The notes: generated by a model not told the origin, from the sequence alone. 64,000 nt of DNA from Herbidospora daliensis (GCF_001570585.1 NZ_BBXF01000005.1:806001-870000); one strand, 5' to 3'. Shown: positions 49,222-57,782, numbered from the stretch's first letter. A program made the numbers and translations.

Positions 49222-51385
49222 CAACCGGGAGACCGTCGCCGCCGCGCTGGCCGCCGCGACCGTCTCGCCGACCTACGACCTGGCCTGGTTCGGCGAGGTC
49301 GTCGACACGATCCGGCCGCTGCCCGACGAGGCCATGATGCGGGAGGCGGCGGGCTCCTTCGTCAGCCGCCTGCTCTACCGGGGCTGCTACCTGTTCGGCC
49401 GGCCGCGCCGCGAGGTGGCCGCCTTCCGCGAATCCATCATGGAGGGCCTCCCCTCGACCCGGTCGGCCCGGTTCGTCAACGCCGCCGTGTACGCCGGCTC
49501 CCGCGTCGCCCCCACCTCCCGGCGGCTCCCCCTGGTCACGACCGGCGCCGAACCGCTGATCGACCTGGAGGGCGTCCGGGTCAGGCTCAGCCTCCCCGGC
49601 CCGGCCGAGCACGTCGAGGTGCACATCCCCGGCGTCTCGGTGACCAAGTCGCCCGGGTTCGTGCTCTTCCGCAGCCCCCACGGCCAGCCCGGCGCCGACG
49701 GCCAGCGGCTGGTGCGCGTCTACTGGAACCTGGCGGCCGCCGGGGCGGTCGGCCTCATCGACCCCCTCACCCGGCTGGTCGGCGACCTGCCCTACCACTT
49801 CAAGGTCGTGCACGCCGACGCCGACTGGCCCGAACGCGCCGACAGCGCCGTGCTCTACATCGGCCACGAGGACCTCGCCCGCGTGTGGCCGGGCCTGCGC
49901 GACCTCCACCGGCGGTCGCTGCCGATGATGCGGCCGTACGTCCCGGCGCTGACCCGCAGGGCCGGTCTGGGGCTCGGCGTCGCCGAGGACCCGGGCGGCG
50001 GCGAGAGCTACGGCATGTTCGTCTGCGAGCGCATCGCCGAGGGCCTCATGCGCGCCCACGCCGAAGGGAGCGCCGACCGGGACCTCCAGCTCGCCTACGT
50101 CGCCGAGGCGTTCGCGAAGACCGGCCGCTCCCTCGCGGTCCCCCACGCGACCGCCGAGGTGGCCGCCCTCCTCGACGACCTCACCGGCGCGACCCCCTCG
50201 GCCGGGCCGGTCGCCCCGGGCGGGCTGACGGGCGAGGCCGAACGGCTCGCCCGGCGCATGGCCGCCGACGCGCTGACGCACGGCGACCGCTGCACCTGGC
50301 TCAAGCCCCACCCCGACATCGGCGGCCGGGCCGGGTGGGTGCCGATGGGCGCCGACGTCTACGACGGCACCGCCGGCATGGCCCTGTTCCTGGCCCAGCT
50401 GCCCGACCCCGCGTTCACCGGCCTCGCCGCGAAGGCGGCCCGGCACGCGCTGGCGGCCGCCGCCGACCTGCCGGGCCCCGGCCTCTACAGCGGCGTCTCG
50501 GGCGCCGGCCTCGCCGTGGCGCTGGCCGGACGCGCGCTCGGCGACGCCGACCTGGTCGAGCGCGGCTTCGCCCTGGTGGACGCCGCCGCCCGCGACGCGA
50601 TCGGCGGCACGGGCCCCGCCGACGTCATCGACGGGACGGCCGGCGCCCTGCTGGCGGTCCTGGCCGCCCATCGCCTCGGCAACCCGACCGGCCTGCGCCT
50701 GGCCGCCGACCTGGGCGCCACCCTGATCGGCCAGGGCGACGACACCGGCGGCACGTTGTCGTGGACCCCCGGCTTCGTCGGCTACGCCCACGGGGCGGCC
50801 GGCTGCGCGCTCGCCCTGGCCGACCTGGCCGAGGCGACCGGCGAGCCCGCCTTCCTGGCCGCGGCCAAGAGGGCGGTCGCCTACGAGCGCACCTGGTTCC
50901 ACGACGGCAACTGGCGCGACGCCCGCACCGCCCACGAGCGCGGGCCCGACGGCGACCTGACCCTCGAACCCGACGTCAACCGCTACGACTGGTGCTACGG
51001 CGCACCCGGCATCGCCCTCACCCGCACGAGGCTGGCCCCGCACGAGGCCGCGACCGGTTTCGCGGCCGCCCGCCGCGCCGCCGTCACCCACCCCGCGCTC
51101 GTCTACGACATGTGCGTGTGCCACGGGTCGGCCGGCATCGCCGAGATCCTCTCCCTCGCCCCCGCCGATCTCGCCGATGACGGCGACGGCGACCTGGCCC
51201 GCGACCTGACCCGCCGCGCCCTGGACGCCCACCACGACGACCTGGCCTGGCCCCGGGGCTACGGCCTCATGCTCGGCGCCGCCGGGGTCGCGCTGGCCGC
51301 GCTGCGCCGCGACGACCCCGCGCTCGTCTCACCGCTGCACCTGACCCGCCCGTCTTCACCCGAGGAGGCCCCCCGTGGACGCTGA
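49214..51385 (+). CDS. HopA1-like lyase domain fused to LanC-like cyclase
   Basis: Encodes 723 aa. Residues ~100-310 resemble the HopA1 effector family (RLVRVYWNLAAAGAVGLIDP, then PYHFKVVHADADW and RADSAVLYI), which acts as phospho-Ser/Thr lyase in class V lanthipeptide and thioamitide pathways. Residues ~340-705 are a LanC alpha-toroid with repeated glycine motifs (DGTAGMA 384-390, YSGVSGAGLA, DGTAGALL) and the active site: His526 in GYAHGAAG, zinc ligands Cys594 (WCYGAPG) and Cys636-His637 (VCHGSAG). The protein would eliminate phosphate and then close thioether rings. Fusing these two steps is unusual. The third precursor gene begins 11 nt before its stop. Confidence 0.85.
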   Translation: MDDNRETVAAALAAATVSPTYDLAWFGEVVDTIRPLPDEAMMREAAGSFVSRLLYRGCYLFGRPRREVAAFRESIMEGLPSTRSARFVNAAVYAGSRVAPTSRRLPLVTTGAEPLIDLEGVRVRLSLPGPAEHVEVHIPGVSVTKSPGFVLFRSPHGQPGADGQRLVRVYWNLAAAGAVGLIDPLTRLVGDLPYHFKVVHADADWPERADSAVLYIGHEDLARVWPGLRDLHRRSLPMMRPYVPALTRRAGLGLGVAEDPGGGESYGMFVCERIAEGLMRAHAEGSADRDLQLAYVAEAFAKTGRSLAVPHATAEVAALLDDLTGATPSAGPVAPGGLTGEAERLARRMAADALTHGDRCTWLKPHPDIGGRAGWVPMGADVYDGTAGMALFLAQLPDPAFTGLAAKAARHALAAAADLPGPGLYSGVSGAGLAVALAGRALGDADLVERGFALVDAAARDAIGGTGPADVIDGTAGALLAVLAAHRLGNPTGLRLAADLGATLIGQGDDTGGTLSWTPGFVGYAHGAAGCALALADLAEATGEPAFLAAAKRAVAYERTWFHDGNWRDARTAHERGPDGDLTLEPDVNRYDWCYGAPGIALTRTRLAPHEAATGFAAARRAAVTHPALVYDMCVCHGSAGIAEILSLAPADLADDGDGDLARDLTRRALDAHHDDLAWPRGYGLMLGAAGVALAALRRDDPALVSPLHLTRPSSPEEAPRGR

Positions 51386-51701
51386 GCCGCCGCCCAGGCC
51401 GCAGTACGACCTGAACGCCCTGCTCGTGGAGCTCGAACGGTCGTGGTCGACGGTGCCCGGCATCGACGACTTCGTCGGCTCGGGCGCGGCCTTCGTCAAG
51501 GGCGAGGAGGCCGACCTGGAGAAGACCGTCGACCGCATGATGTCGTTCTTCAACGGCGAGATCGGCGGCTACTCCACCGAACGCCAGCGGCTCGTGCTGC
51601 TCGCCCAGAACATGCGCAAACGCGCCGGCGGCGTGCCGATCGTGCTGCTCACGTTCACCACCTGCACCGAGGTGCTCTCCTGCTCCTACGCCTGCTGCTA
51701 G
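51375..51701 (+). CDS. Lanthipeptide-like precursor peptide 3
   Basis: Encodes 108 aa from GTG 51375 with GAGGAGG seven nt upstream; the start lies inside the end of the cyclase gene, so it is translationally coupled. The leader carries AAFVKGEEADLEKTVDRMMS, matching the [FLIV]KG[DE] element of the other two. The C-terminal 24 residues (85-108) have Cys13, Cys19, Cys23, Cys24, Thr14, Ser18 and Ser20 but lack the first Cys (Gly instead), and end CTEVLSCSYACC. It is more divergent than precursors 1 and 2, so the product may differ in topology. Its stop codon abuts the stop of the convergent permease. Confidence 0.85.
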   Translation: MDAEPPPRPQYDLNALLVELERSWSTVPGIDDFVGSGAAFVKGEEADLEKTVDRMMSFFNGEIGGYSTERQRLVLLAQNMRKRAGGVPIVLLTFTTCTEVLSCSYACC

Positions 51702-53114
51702 CTACCCGGCGATCACGGTCTGCAGGAGGGCCAGCCCCGCCAGCAGCGCCGGGCCGCGCACCAGCTGGAGGATCAGCCCCAGGGGCGTCGGGCCGAACAG
51801 CCCGACGTCCACGAGCGGGCTGGCGTAGTCGAGCGGCGGGCGGGTCGCCACCCGGTAGGTCACCGCCAGCGCGCCGACGGCCGACACGGCCGCCGTGAGG
51901 AGGGACAGGCCGGGCACCAGCGCCCAGGTGACGGCCGACCAGACCACCGCCCCGGCCGCCGGGACCGCCAGGAACGCGAGCGTCAGCATCAGATCGGAGC
52001 CGCCCATCGCCCGCCGGATCGACGGAGAACGCGATATGACCCGCAATCCGGCCGCCAATCTGTCGACGGCCGCGAATGCCGTCACCGTGTGAAGGGCGGG
52101 CAGAAAAGCCTCCAGCCCGACGACATAGGCGCCATAAGGCACGGAAATCAGCGCCGCCCATATGAAGAATCCCGTCGGCATGCGCCGGATTCGCGCCAGG
52201 TCGCTTTTCACCGACGCGGTGAAAAGATTTCCGCTTATCGCCGCCGGACGCACCCGCGCCACCGACCGCGCCCGCCGTTCGAGCACGATCGACCAGAACA
52301 TCGTCACGTCGAGGGACAACACCGACACGTGGGTCGCGGTGGCCAGTTCGGCGCCCGACGACACCTTCCCCCGCGTCATCGCGCCGAGGCCGCGCCGGGC
52401 CCACTCGGCCGCCGCCACCGCCGCCGCCAGCGCGACCACCGCGGCCACCGTGAACGGCGGCGACCCGGCCGACTCCAGCCCGGTCAGCGTCAGGCCGGGC
52501 CGCAGCACCAGCACCGCGACCGCCACGGCCACCAGCGCGTAGGCGGCCACGCTCAGCCGGCGCTGGACGCCGGCGACCGGCCGGTCACCGGCCTGGACCC
52601 GCACGCACACGCAGGTCAGCACCACTCCGGCCGCCACCCAGCAGGCCACCCACGCCACGACCGGCACCGACAGGCGGGTCACCGCGAGGAAGACGAACCC
52701 GACGAGCGCGCCTGTCACCGCCCCCACGGCCAGCGCCGCCGCCAGGTGCCCGCGCAGCAGGGCGCCGCGGTCGACGGGCGTGCTGAGCAGCCACGTGCGC
52801 GCCGCAGAACCGGCGTAGAGCGGGCCGAACGCGAGCAGCCCCTTGGCCAGCAGCACCAGGCACACCACGGCCAGCACCGCCGCCGTGAGCTGCACGACCG
52901 AGGCGCGCACCAGGTCGGGCACGCCGCCGCCGTCGATGCGCGCCACCCCGGCCTCGGTGACCTCGACCACCAGCCCGCCGAGGATGCCCAGGTAGATGAG
53001 GCGCTCCAGGAGCATCGAGAGCAGGAAGCCCAGCGGGCGACGCGGCCTTCGGGCCCGCCGGCGGTGGCGGAGCTCGGCGGCCCGGGGCGGCGCCTGGACC
53101 TGGAGGACCGTCAT
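51702..53114 (-). CDS. ABC transporter permease-like membrane protein of the lanthipeptide locus
   Basis: Encodes 470 aa. Start ATG 53114 overlaps the ATPase stop by 4 nt. A basic N-terminus (~15-26, rich in Arg) precedes about 10-12 hydrophobic segments. It resembles the uncharacterised actinobacterial DUF6297-type permeases more than standard ABC-2 proteins. With the ATPase it would export the mature peptides or protect the producer. Its stop codon lies back to back with that of precursor 3, with no base between them. Confidence 0.75.
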   Translation of the reverse strand: MTVLQVQAPPRAAELRHRRRARRPRRPLGFLLSMLLERLIYLGILGGLVVEVTEAGVARIDGGGVPDLVRASVVQLTAAVLAVVCLVLLAKGLLAFGPLYAGSAARTWLLSTPVDRGALLRGHLAAALAVGAVTGALVGFVFLAVTRLSVPVVAWVACWVAAGVVLTCVCVRVQAGDRPVAGVQRRLSVAAYALVAVAVAVLVLRPGLTLTGLESAGSPPFTVAAVVALAAAVAAAEWARRGLGAMTRGKVSSGAELATATHVSVLSLDVTMFWSIVLERRARSVARVRPAAISGNLFTASVKSDLARIRRMPTGFFIWAALISVPYGAYVVGLEAFLPALHTVTAFAAVDRLAAGLRVISRSPSIRRAMGGSDLMLTLAFLAVPAAGAVVWSAVTWALVPGLSLLTAAVSAVGALAVTYRVATRPPLDYASPLVDVGLFGPTPLGLILQLVRGPALLAGLALLQTVIAG

Positions 53115-53752
53115 CCGGCCACCTCGATCGTCCGGTCGGCCACCGCGTCGATCAGTTCGTGGTCGTGGGAGGTGAACAGCACGGCCACGCCTGCCGCCTT
53201 CTCCTTCTGCAGCCGGTCGGCCAGCCAGGCCCGGCCGGTCACGTCGAGCCGCTGCTCGGGTTCGTCGAGCAGCAGCAGCCGACGCGGCCTGACCAGGCAC
53301 GACGCCAGCCCGAGCCGATGGCGCTGGCCGCTCGACAGGGTGATCGGGAGCTGGTCGGCAGCCCCTTCGAGGTCGAGGTCGCGCAGGGTGGCCGCCACCA
53401 GGCCGCCGGGGTCTTCGGAGCCGTGGGCCCAGGCGTAGAGGGCCAGGTGGTCGACGACCGACATGTCGGGGAAGTAGTCGACGTCGTCGAGCAGGGAGGC
53501 CATCGCGGCCCGGACCGCCGGGTCGGACTCGCGCAGCGGGACCCCGTCGAACTCGACCAGCCCCTCGTCGGCGTCCTCGACCCCGGCGACGCACCGCAGC
53601 AGGGTGGTCTTCCCCGACCCGTTCGCCCCGACGACCGCCACCGCCTCACCGGCCCGGAGGTCGAAGCCGACGTCGTTCAGCACCGGGAGCCGGGAATAGG
53701 ATTTATGCAGACCGGACACGCGCAGCAATGCGGATGGGGCCGTTGCGCTCAT
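53111..53752 (-). CDS. ABC transporter ATP-binding protein of the lanthipeptide locus
   Basis: Encodes 213 aa, a single ABC domain: Walker A GANGSGKT (42-49), signature ITLSSGQRHRLGLASCLVRP, Walker B RLLLLDEPEQRLD and the H-loop FTSHDHELID. The GAGGAG ribosome site lies 11 nt before ATG 53752. Further upstream TACAAT on the coding strand is a good -10 candidate. It is transcribed opposite to the precursor and enzyme genes, from its own promoter, as expected for a separately controlled export or self-protection pump. Confidence 0.9.
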   Translation of the reverse strand: MSATAPSALLRVSGLHKSYSRLPVLNDVGFDLRAGEAVAVVGANGSGKTTLLRCVAGVEDADEGLVEFDGVPLRESDPAVRAAMASLLDDVDYFPDMSVVDHLALYAWAHGSEDPGGLVAATLRDLDLEGAADQLPITLSSGQRHRLGLASCLVRPRRLLLLDEPEQRLDVTGRAWLADRLQKEKAAGVAVLFTSHDHELIDAVADRTIEVAG

Positions 53753-53845
53753 CGGGGATTACGCTCCTCAATCGTCCGGAGATGCCGTATCGCTAATGTG
53801 CTCAATTGCCGTCGGCGTGATTGTAACCGAATTCGAGAAAGCGCG

Positions 53846-53880
53846 AAGGGCCGCTCCGCGATGAACGCGGAGCGGCCCTT
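53846..53880. terminator. Perfect 15-bp hairpin terminator
   Basis: Arms 53846-53860 and 53866-53880 are perfectly complementary around the 5-nt loop ATGAA. It follows the stop of the small membrane gene on the minus strand and precedes the ABC transporter promoter, so it insulates the two units. T-rich runs flank it modestly on both sides. Confidence 0.8.
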
Positions 53881-53892
53881 TACAAAGTCAGG

Positions 53893-54060
53893 TCACTTCC
53901 TGAGACTCCACGTGGTGCCGTAGCCGCCCAGGTGCAGAGCCAGGAACACGGCGCCGGCGATGGTCAGCGTGGTCACGGTCAGGACCGCGCCGACGGCGTA
54001 GCCGCCGATCGCGAAGACGAGGGCGACGAGGAACAGGACAGCGGCGAGCAGAGCGAACAT
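53893..54060 (-). CDS. Small hydrophobic membrane protein
   Basis: Encodes 55 aa from ATG 54060, set by GGAGGT five nt upstream. Two hydrophobic stretches (FALLAAVLFLVALVFAIGGY and VLTVTTLTIAGAVFLALHLG) are followed by a short polar tail GGYGTTWSLRK. I do not recognise a family. It stands alone between the lanthipeptide transporter and helY and ends at a strong hairpin. A longer in-frame extension to 54129 lacks a ribosome site. Confidence 0.7.
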   Translation of the reverse strand: MFALLAAVLFLVALVFAIGGYAVGAVLTVTTLTIAGAVFLALHLGGYGTTWSLRK

Positions 54061-54193
54061 CCGGACCTCCGGGGGGCGTGGGGTGTTACATAGCGGATTT
54101 CCGCCGGGTAACACCCGGAATCTCCCCACGGGGATACGGTGGGCGAACGAACCACTACCCGCGCCTGACCGGCCGGTCAGTTCGCCCCCGGCC

Positions 54194-56902
54194 CTACGTC
54201 AGCGACGAGTAGGCCACCACCCCGCGCCGCATGGCGTCGATCGCCTTCGTCGAGGTCTCGCGCACCTTGCTGCCCTTGGGCGCGGCGTCGCGCAGCTGGC
54301 CCAGCAGGTCGAGCAGCTGCTTGATCCACCGTACGAAGTCGCCCGCCGCCAGGTCGTTGTCGGTCAGCACCGCGTCGAGGGTGTGGCCCTTGGCCCAGCG
54401 CCAGGCCGCCCACGCGAAACTCATGTCGGGCTCGCGGGTGAACGACAGGTCGTGGTCCTGCTCGACGGCCTCCAGGTCGGCCCACAACTTCACCATCGAC
54501 GCCAGCGCCTCCTTCGCGGCCCCGGCCGGGACACGGGGGCTGCGGTTGTCGTCGGTCTGGCGTGATTCGTACACCAGGGACGAGACGCAGGCGGCCAGTT
54601 CGGCGGCGTCGAGCTTCTCCCAGATGCCGCCGCGCAGGCACTCGGCGGTCAGCAGGTCGAGCTCGGTGTAGAGCTTGGCCAGGCGGCGGCCCTCGTCGGT
54701 GACGGTCTCGCCCTCGAGGTAGCCCAGCTGGTCGAGGATGCCGCAGACCCGGTCGAAGGTGCGGGCGATGACGTGGGAACGCCCCTCGACGCGGCGGCGC
54801 AGGCCCTCGGTCTCGCGCAGCAGCTTGTAGTAGCGCTCGGCCCAGCGGGCGTGGTCTTCGCGCTCGTCGCAACCGTGGCAGGGGTGCTGGCGCAGCTCGC
54901 GGCGCAGCCGCAGGATCTCCTCGTCCTCACCGGCGTGGTCGCGGGCCCGCACCGGCTTGCCCAGGTCGACGTCGCCGAGCTTGGCGTGCATGGTGGCGAC
55001 CAGGTTGGCCCGCTCCTTGGGGCTGCGGGCGTTGAAGTTGCGCGGCACCCGGATGTGCTCGACCGGCTCGACCGGCACCGGGAAGTCGGCCGGGGTCAGC
55101 TTCTTGACCTGCTTGCCGACCGTCAGCACCAGCAGCGACGGGCCCTCGCCGCGCACGCTCACCCCCGGGTCGAGCACGACGGCGAGCCCGGCCCGCCGCC
55201 CGCCGGGGACGCGGATGACGTCGCCGACCTTCAGCACCTCCAGGCTCTGCACCGCCTGGGCCCGCCGGGCCGCGCCGCGCTGCTTGGACAACTCGGCCTC
55301 GCGGTCGGACAACGCCCGGCGCAGCGCGGCGTATTCGGGGAAGTCGCCCAGGTGGCAGGTCATCGCGTCCTTGTAGCCCTGGAGCGCGTCTTCGTGCTTG
55401 CGCAGCTGACGCGCCAGCCCGACCACCGCGCGGTCGGCCTGGAACTGGGCGAAGGAGTCTTCGAGCAGGGCCCGCGCCCGCTCGCGGCCGACCTGGCCCA
55501 CCAGGTTCACGGCCATGTTGTAGGAGGGCCGGAAGCTGGAGCGCAGCGGGTAGGTGCGGGTGCTGGCCAGGCCCGCGACGCCGATCGGGTCCATGCCCGG
55601 CTGGTAGACGACCACCGCGTGGCCCTCGACGTCGATGCCGCGGCGGCCGGCCCGGCCGGTGAGCTGGGTGTACTCGCCCGGGGTCAGGTCGGCGTGGGTC
55701 TCGCCGTTCCACTTGTCGAGCTTCTCGATGACGACCGAGCGGGCCGGCATGTTGATGCCCAGGGCCAGCGTCTCGGTCGCGAAGACCGCCTTGACCAGGC
55801 CCTTGGTGAACAGCTCCTCGACGACCTCCTTGAAGGCCGGGAGCATGCCCGCGTGGTGGGCGGCCAGGCCGCGCTCCAGGCAGTCGCGGAAGTCGAGGTA
55901 GCCGAGCACCGCGAGGTCTTCGTCGGGCAGGTGGGCGGTGCGCTCGTCGACCAGCTGGCGGATCTCGTGGCGCTCCTCGTCGGTGGTCAGCCGCAGGCCG
56001 GCGTACAGGCACTGCTTGACGGCGGCGTCGCAGCCCGCGCGGGAGAAGATGAACGTGATGGCCGGCAGCAGGCCCTCGGCGTCGAGGCGCTCGATGACCT
56101 GGGCGCGGTCGTGGGGGGTGCGCCGGGGGCGGTTGTAGCCGCGTTTGCCGCGCACCTGGTTGAGGCGCTGCTCGTCGCGGGAGATGCGCATCAGGTTGGC
56201 GTTGATGCGGGTCGCGCCGTCTTCGTTGGCGAACAGGTCGAAGAGGCGGTTGCCGACCAGCATGTGCTGCCACAGCGGCACCGGGCGGTGCTCGTCGACG
56301 ATCACCGTCGTGTCGCCCCTGACCGCGCCCAGCCACTCGCCGAACTCCTCGGCGTTGGAGACCGTGGCCGACAGCGCGACCACGCGCACCGACTCGGGCA
56401 GGTGGATGATCACCTCTTCCCAGACCGCGCCGCGGAAGCGGTCGGCGAGGTAGTGGACCTCGTCCATGACCACGTAGCCGAGGCCGCTGAGGGTCTGGGA
56501 GCCCGCGTAGAGCATGTTGCGCAGCACCTCGGTCGTCATGATGACGATCGGGGCGTCGCCGTTGACGCTGTTGTCACCGGTCAGCAGACCCACGTTGGCC
56601 GCGCCGTAGCGCCGCACCAGGTCGTTGAACTTCTGGTTCGACAGCGCCTTGATGGGCGTCGTGTAGAAGCACTTGCGGCCCTGCTCCAGGGCCAGGTGGA
56701 CGGCGAACTCGCCGACCACGGTCTTTCCCGACCCTGTCGGGGCCGCCACCAGCACGCCGTCTCCGGCCTCCAGCGCCTGGCAGGCGTCGAGCTGGAACTC
56801 GTCGAGCTCGAAGTCGTACAACCCGCGGAACGAGGTGAGCGCAGGGCCCGACTCGGTCTGCTGGTCACGGAAGGCGGCGTAGCGTTCCGCAGGCGTGCTC
56901 AT
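54194..56902 (-). CDS. helY: Ski2/Mtr4-like DEVH-box RNA helicase HelY
   Basis: Encodes 902 aa. Walker A APTGSGKT (54-61), DEVH box (147-150), SAT motif (VVALSATVSNAEEF) and the helicase C motifs (FATETLALGINMPARSVVIE, QLTGRAGRRGIDVEGHAVVV) are intact. The long C-terminal region includes a KOW-like insert and the DSHCT domain (RTFDRVCGILDQLGYLEGET, FTREPDMSFAWAAWRWAKGH). It likely unwinds structured RNA for decay. Followed downstream on the chromosome order by tatC, tatA, pafC and pafB, as in Mycobacterium (Rv2092c-Rv2096c). Confidence 0.94.
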   Translation of the reverse strand: MSTPAERYAAFRDQQTESGPALTSFRGLYDFELDEFQLDACQALEAGDGVLVAAPTGSGKTVVGEFAVHLALEQGRKCFYTTPIKALSNQKFNDLVRRYGAANVGLLTGDNSVNGDAPIVIMTTEVLRNMLYAGSQTLSGLGYVVMDEVHYLADRFRGAVWEEVIIHLPESVRVVALSATVSNAEEFGEWLGAVRGDTTVIVDEHRPVPLWQHMLVGNRLFDLFANEDGATRINANLMRISRDEQRLNQVRGKRGYNRPRRTPHDRAQVIERLDAEGLLPAITFIFSRAGCDAAVKQCLYAGLRLTTDEERHEIRQLVDERTAHLPDEDLAVLGYLDFRDCLERGLAAHHAGMLPAFKEVVEELFTKGLVKAVFATETLALGINMPARSVVIEKLDKWNGETHADLTPGEYTQLTGRAGRRGIDVEGHAVVVYQPGMDPIGVAGLASTRTYPLRSSFRPSYNMAVNLVGQVGRERARALLEDSFAQFQADRAVVGLARQLRKHEDALQGYKDAMTCHLGDFPEYAALRRALSDREAELSKQRGAARRAQAVQSLEVLKVGDVIRVPGGRRAGLAVVLDPGVSVRGEGPSLLVLTVGKQVKKLTPADFPVPVEPVEHIRVPRNFNARSPKERANLVATMHAKLGDVDLGKPVRARDHAGEDEEILRLRRELRQHPCHGCDEREDHARWAERYYKLLRETEGLRRRVEGRSHVIARTFDRVCGILDQLGYLEGETVTDEGRRLAKLYTELDLLTAECLRGGIWEKLDAAELAACVSSLVYESRQTDDNRSPRVPAGAAKEALASMVKLWADLEAVEQDHDLSFTREPDMSFAWAAWRWAKGHTLDAVLTDNDLAAGDFVRWIKQLLDLLGQLRDAAPKGSKVRETSTKAIDAMRRGVVAYSSLT

Positions 56903-56927
56903 GCCGTCAACCCTACCGATATTCCTG

Positions 56928-57782
56928 TTACGGCCGTGTCATCACCGTCAGCGCACCGGCACGGGCCGTGCAGGTCAACGGGGTCGGTCCGGCGCGTTCG
57001 CCGTCTGCGTAGGCGATCACGCCGGGTGCCTCCAGGGTCACGGAACCGGCACGATGGATCTCCACGGCCGGGTGTTTCGCGTGGGTGCCCAGGAAGACGC
57101 GGGGAAAAGCGCGCAGGAAGGCGGCCGTCGGCAGCGCCTTGAGGATCACCACGTCGAGCAGCCCGTCGTCGGGCCGGGCGGTCGGGCAGATCTTCATGCC
57201 GTTCCCGTACGACCGGGTGTTCCCCACGGCCACCAGCATCGCCTCGACCTCGCGGGCGGGGTGGTGGTCGAGGGTGACGCGGAACGGGATCGGCCGGAAC
57301 TCCCGCAGCTCGCGGAGCACGGCGGTGACGTAGCGGGCCGGGCCCGTCATCGCGTTGGCGCGTTCGTTGACGCGCGAGTCGAAGCCGCAGGCCAGCACCC
57401 CGGCGAACCAGCGGTCGCCCACGGTGGCGGCGTCGATGACGCGGGGCACTCCCCCGGTGACCAGCTCGGCGGCCCGTAACGGGTCGCGCGGGATGCCGAG
57501 GTCGGCGGCGATGTCGTTGCCGGTGCCCATGGGGATGATCGCGAGCGGCACGCCCGTGCCCGCCACCGCCTGCACGGCCAGGTGGACCAGGCCGTCACCC
57601 CCGCACGCGACCACCACCGGCGGACGCCTGCGCACGGCGGCGCGGGCCCGCTCAAGGGTGTCGCCCGCCGACGCGCCCGTGATCACCTCGGGATCGGGCA
57701 GCCGCGCCAGCACCGGGCCCAGACGGCGGGCCCCCCGGCCGCCTCGGGCGGCCGGGTTCACCAGGACGACGGGCCGGTTCAC
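56928..57782 (-). CDS. Diacylglycerol/lipid kinase (YegS/DagK family)
   Basis: Encodes 284 aa. GTG 57782 overlaps the tatC stop (GTGA). The DAGK catalytic domain is evident: VVLVNPAARGGRGARRL, the nucleotide motif VVACGGDGLVHLAVQAV and IIPMGTGNDIAADLG. The C-terminal beta-sandwich (AMLVAVGNTRSYGNGMKICP, PDDGLLDVVIL) completes the fold. It phosphorylates diacylglycerol or a related lipid. Co-translation with tatC places it in the helY-tat-paf block, a position not occupied in M. tuberculosis. Confidence 0.92.
   Translation of the reverse strand: MNRPVVLVNPAARGGRGARRLGPVLARLPDPEVITGASAGDTLERARAAVRRRPPVVVACGGDGLVHLAVQAVAGTGVPLAIIPMGTGNDIAADLGIPRDPLRAAELVTGGVPRVIDAATVGDRWFAGVLACGFDSRVNERANAMTGPARYVTAVLRELREFRPIPFRVTLDHHPAREVEAMLVAVGNTRSYGNGMKICPTARPDDGLLDVVILKALPTAAFLRAFPRVFLGTHAKHPAVEIHRAGSVTLEAPGVIAYADGERAGPTPLTCTARAGALTVMTRP

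Noticed and set aside
51375-51701. AviCys-type C-terminus for the precursor peptides
   Set aside because: The terminal Cys would allow it, but no LanD-type flavoprotein decarboxylase gene is present in or around the locus.
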